Shown here one piece after another: positions 4,792 through 5,651 of a DNA stretch of 5,651 bases. This DNA comes from Oscillospiraceae bacterium (lineage in GTDB: Bacteria; Bacillota; Clostridia; Oscillospirales; Oscillospiraceae), in assembly GCA_031280855.1 (NCBI GenBank), contig JAITGH010000138.1, positions 1 to 5,651 of the forward strand. Reading direction: 5' to 3'. The position numbers and the translations under genes are program-made. The number at the start of each line of letters is the position of its first letter. The stretch's first letter is position 1. Below the pieces are notes generated by a model. That model was not told the DNA's origin, searched no databases, and saw only the letters and a program-made list of their open reading frames with translations.

Positions 4792-5651
4792 CTAATCTAC
4801 GACCTCATAGTCCGCGTCGGTGTAGTCGCCGCCTGCGGATCCGCCGGGAGGCGGAACGTCGTCATTACCGCCGCCGGAGTCGCCGCCCGGGTTCGCGTTC
4901 TGATACAGCTTCTCACTGACCGCGTAAAACGCCTGCGTCAGTCCCTCCGTCGCTTGCTTGATCGCTTCTGTAGAGTCGCCCTTAAGCGACTCGCGAACGT
5001 TGTCAAGCTCACGCTCAATGTTAGCCTTCTCGTCAGAGCTGATCTTGTCGCCGAGATCCGCGATCGTCTTCTCACTCTGGTACACCAGGCTTTCCGCCTG
5101 ATTGCGAATGTCGATCTCCTCGCGGCGAGCCTTGTCCTCGGTTGCGTAACGCTCCGCCTCCTTGACCGCTTTCTCAACGTCGTCCTTGCTCATGTTAGAG
5201 CTTCCCGTAACGGTGATATGGCTATCGCGCCCGGTGCCGAGATCCTTCGCGGTAACGTTGACACTGCCGTTCGCGTCAATGTCGAAGATGACCTCGATCT
5301 GCGGGACGCCCCTGCGAGCGGGAGCGATGCCGTCAAGATGGAATCGCCCGAGACTCTTGTTGCCGGAGGCCATCTCGCGCTCGCCCTGCAGCACGTTGAC
5401 TTCGACGGAGGTCTGGTTATCGGCGGCGGTGCTGAATACCTGCGACTTCTTCGTCGGGATCGTCGTATTACGCTCGATGAGCTTCGTGAACACTCCGCCG
5501 AGAGTCTCGATGCCGAGTGAGAGCGGAGTAACGTCCAGCAGCAGGATCCCCTCGACGTCGCCGCCGAGCACTCCGGCTTGGATCGCGGCTCCGACCGCGA
5601 CGCACTCGTCCGGGTTGATGCCCTTGAACGGCTCGTGTCCCGTAAGTTGCT
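4792..5651 (-). CDS. dnaK: Chaperone protein DnaK (Hsp70), C-terminal part, 5' end outside window
   Basis: The visible 286 complete codons, including the stop, cover roughly the last 45 percent of DnaK, the ATP-driven cytoplasmic Hsp70 that binds exposed hydrophobic peptides and works with DnaJ and GrpE. The frame continues to the right edge, and upstream of the GTG at 5571 it reads [20 protein letters not shown], the usual end of the nucleotide-binding domain; that GTG is therefore an internal valine and not a start. Next come the interdomain linker ILLLD, the substrate-binding beta sandwich ([18 protein letters not shown] and [20 protein letters not shown], then VLQGERE and [12 protein letters not shown]), the helical lid with acidic and basic heptads, and a disordered Gly/Asp/Pro tail ending DADYEVVD. 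All parts look intact. It lies 108 bases upstream of dnaJ in the same direction, as in the usual grpE-dnaK-dnaJ order. Its promoter, and any CIRCE operator for HrcA, would lie outside the window. The stop is TAG. Confidence 0.98.
   Translation of the reverse strand, partial: QLTGHEPFKGINPDECVAVGAAIQAGVLGGDVEGILLLDVTPLSLGIETLGGVFTKLIERNTTIPTKKSQVFSTAADNQTSVEVNVLQGEREMASGNKSLGRFHLDGIAPARRGVPQIEVIFDIDANGSVNVTAKDLGTGRDSHITVTGSSNMSKDDVEKAVKEAERYATEDKARREEIDIRNQAESLVYQSEKTIADLGDKISSDEKANIERELDNVRESLKGDSTEAIKQATEGLTQAFYAVSEKLYQNANPGGDSGGGNDDVPPPGGSAGGDYTDADYEVVD

Noticed and set aside
3733..5520. Plus-strand 595-residue open frame as a protein gene
   Set aside because: It lies wholly opposite two certain genes, has no recognisable domain, is rich in Arg/Ala/Leu/Val as expected from reverse-reading GC-rich codons, and no good ribosome binding site was seen at its start.
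1..5651. CRISPR arrays, insertion sequences, prophage or defence genes
   Set aside because: No regularly spaced direct repeats, transposase-like frames or terminal repeats with target duplications were seen; the genes are ordinary core chromosomal genes.

Overview
The window looks like chromosomal DNA from an endospore-forming member of the Firmicutes (Bacillota), probably a Clostridia-type lineage with a GC-rich genome. The evidence is a full-length stage II sporulation protein E gene, a Gram-positive-type dnaK-dnaJ tail, strong AGGAGG-type ribosome binding sites, and coding regions rich in G/C at third codon positions beside much more AT-rich intergenic DNA. The species cannot be named from this window.

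Layout. (1) Bases 1-570, minus strand: the first 190 codons of a gene that runs off the left edge. Its product looks like a CYTH (triphosphate tunnel) domain protein with many of the usual charged tunnel residues replaced. (2) Bases 571-767: a divergent regulatory region. It holds a minus-strand sigma-A-type promoter, a 17-bp palindrome, and a plus-strand promoter with an unusual 21-bp spacer and a Spo0A-box-like heptamer over its -35. That arrangement resembles the Spo0A-dependent promoters known for Bacillus spoIIE and spoIIG. (3) Bases 768-3146, plus strand: spoIIE, the membrane-anchored PP2C phosphatase that activates sigma-F. (4) Bases 3147-3543: about 400 bases with no convincing protein gene but much structure. 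On the minus strand there is a perfect-consensus promoter (TTGACA-17-TATAAT), followed by about 185 bases of hairpin-rich DNA ending in a GC hairpin with a T5 tract; I propose this as an unrecognised small RNA. The same gap holds an AT-rich 14-bp inverted repeat and the dnaJ terminator. (5) Bases 3544-4683, minus strand: dnaJ, with a TTG start. (6) Bases 4684-4791: a structured dnaK-dnaJ spacer. (7) Bases 4792-5651, minus strand: the C-terminal part of dnaK, cut by the right edge.

How the parts relate. dnaK and dnaJ form the tail of a chaperone operon read leftwards and ending at the 3502-3532 hairpin. spoIIE is read rightwards and is probably monocistronic. The two units converge on the gap that holds the candidate small RNA, whose transcript would run towards the 3' end of spoIIE. 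The points most worth a second look are that RNA candidate, the charge-depleted CYTH-like protein, and the 21-bp-spacer spoIIE promoter.
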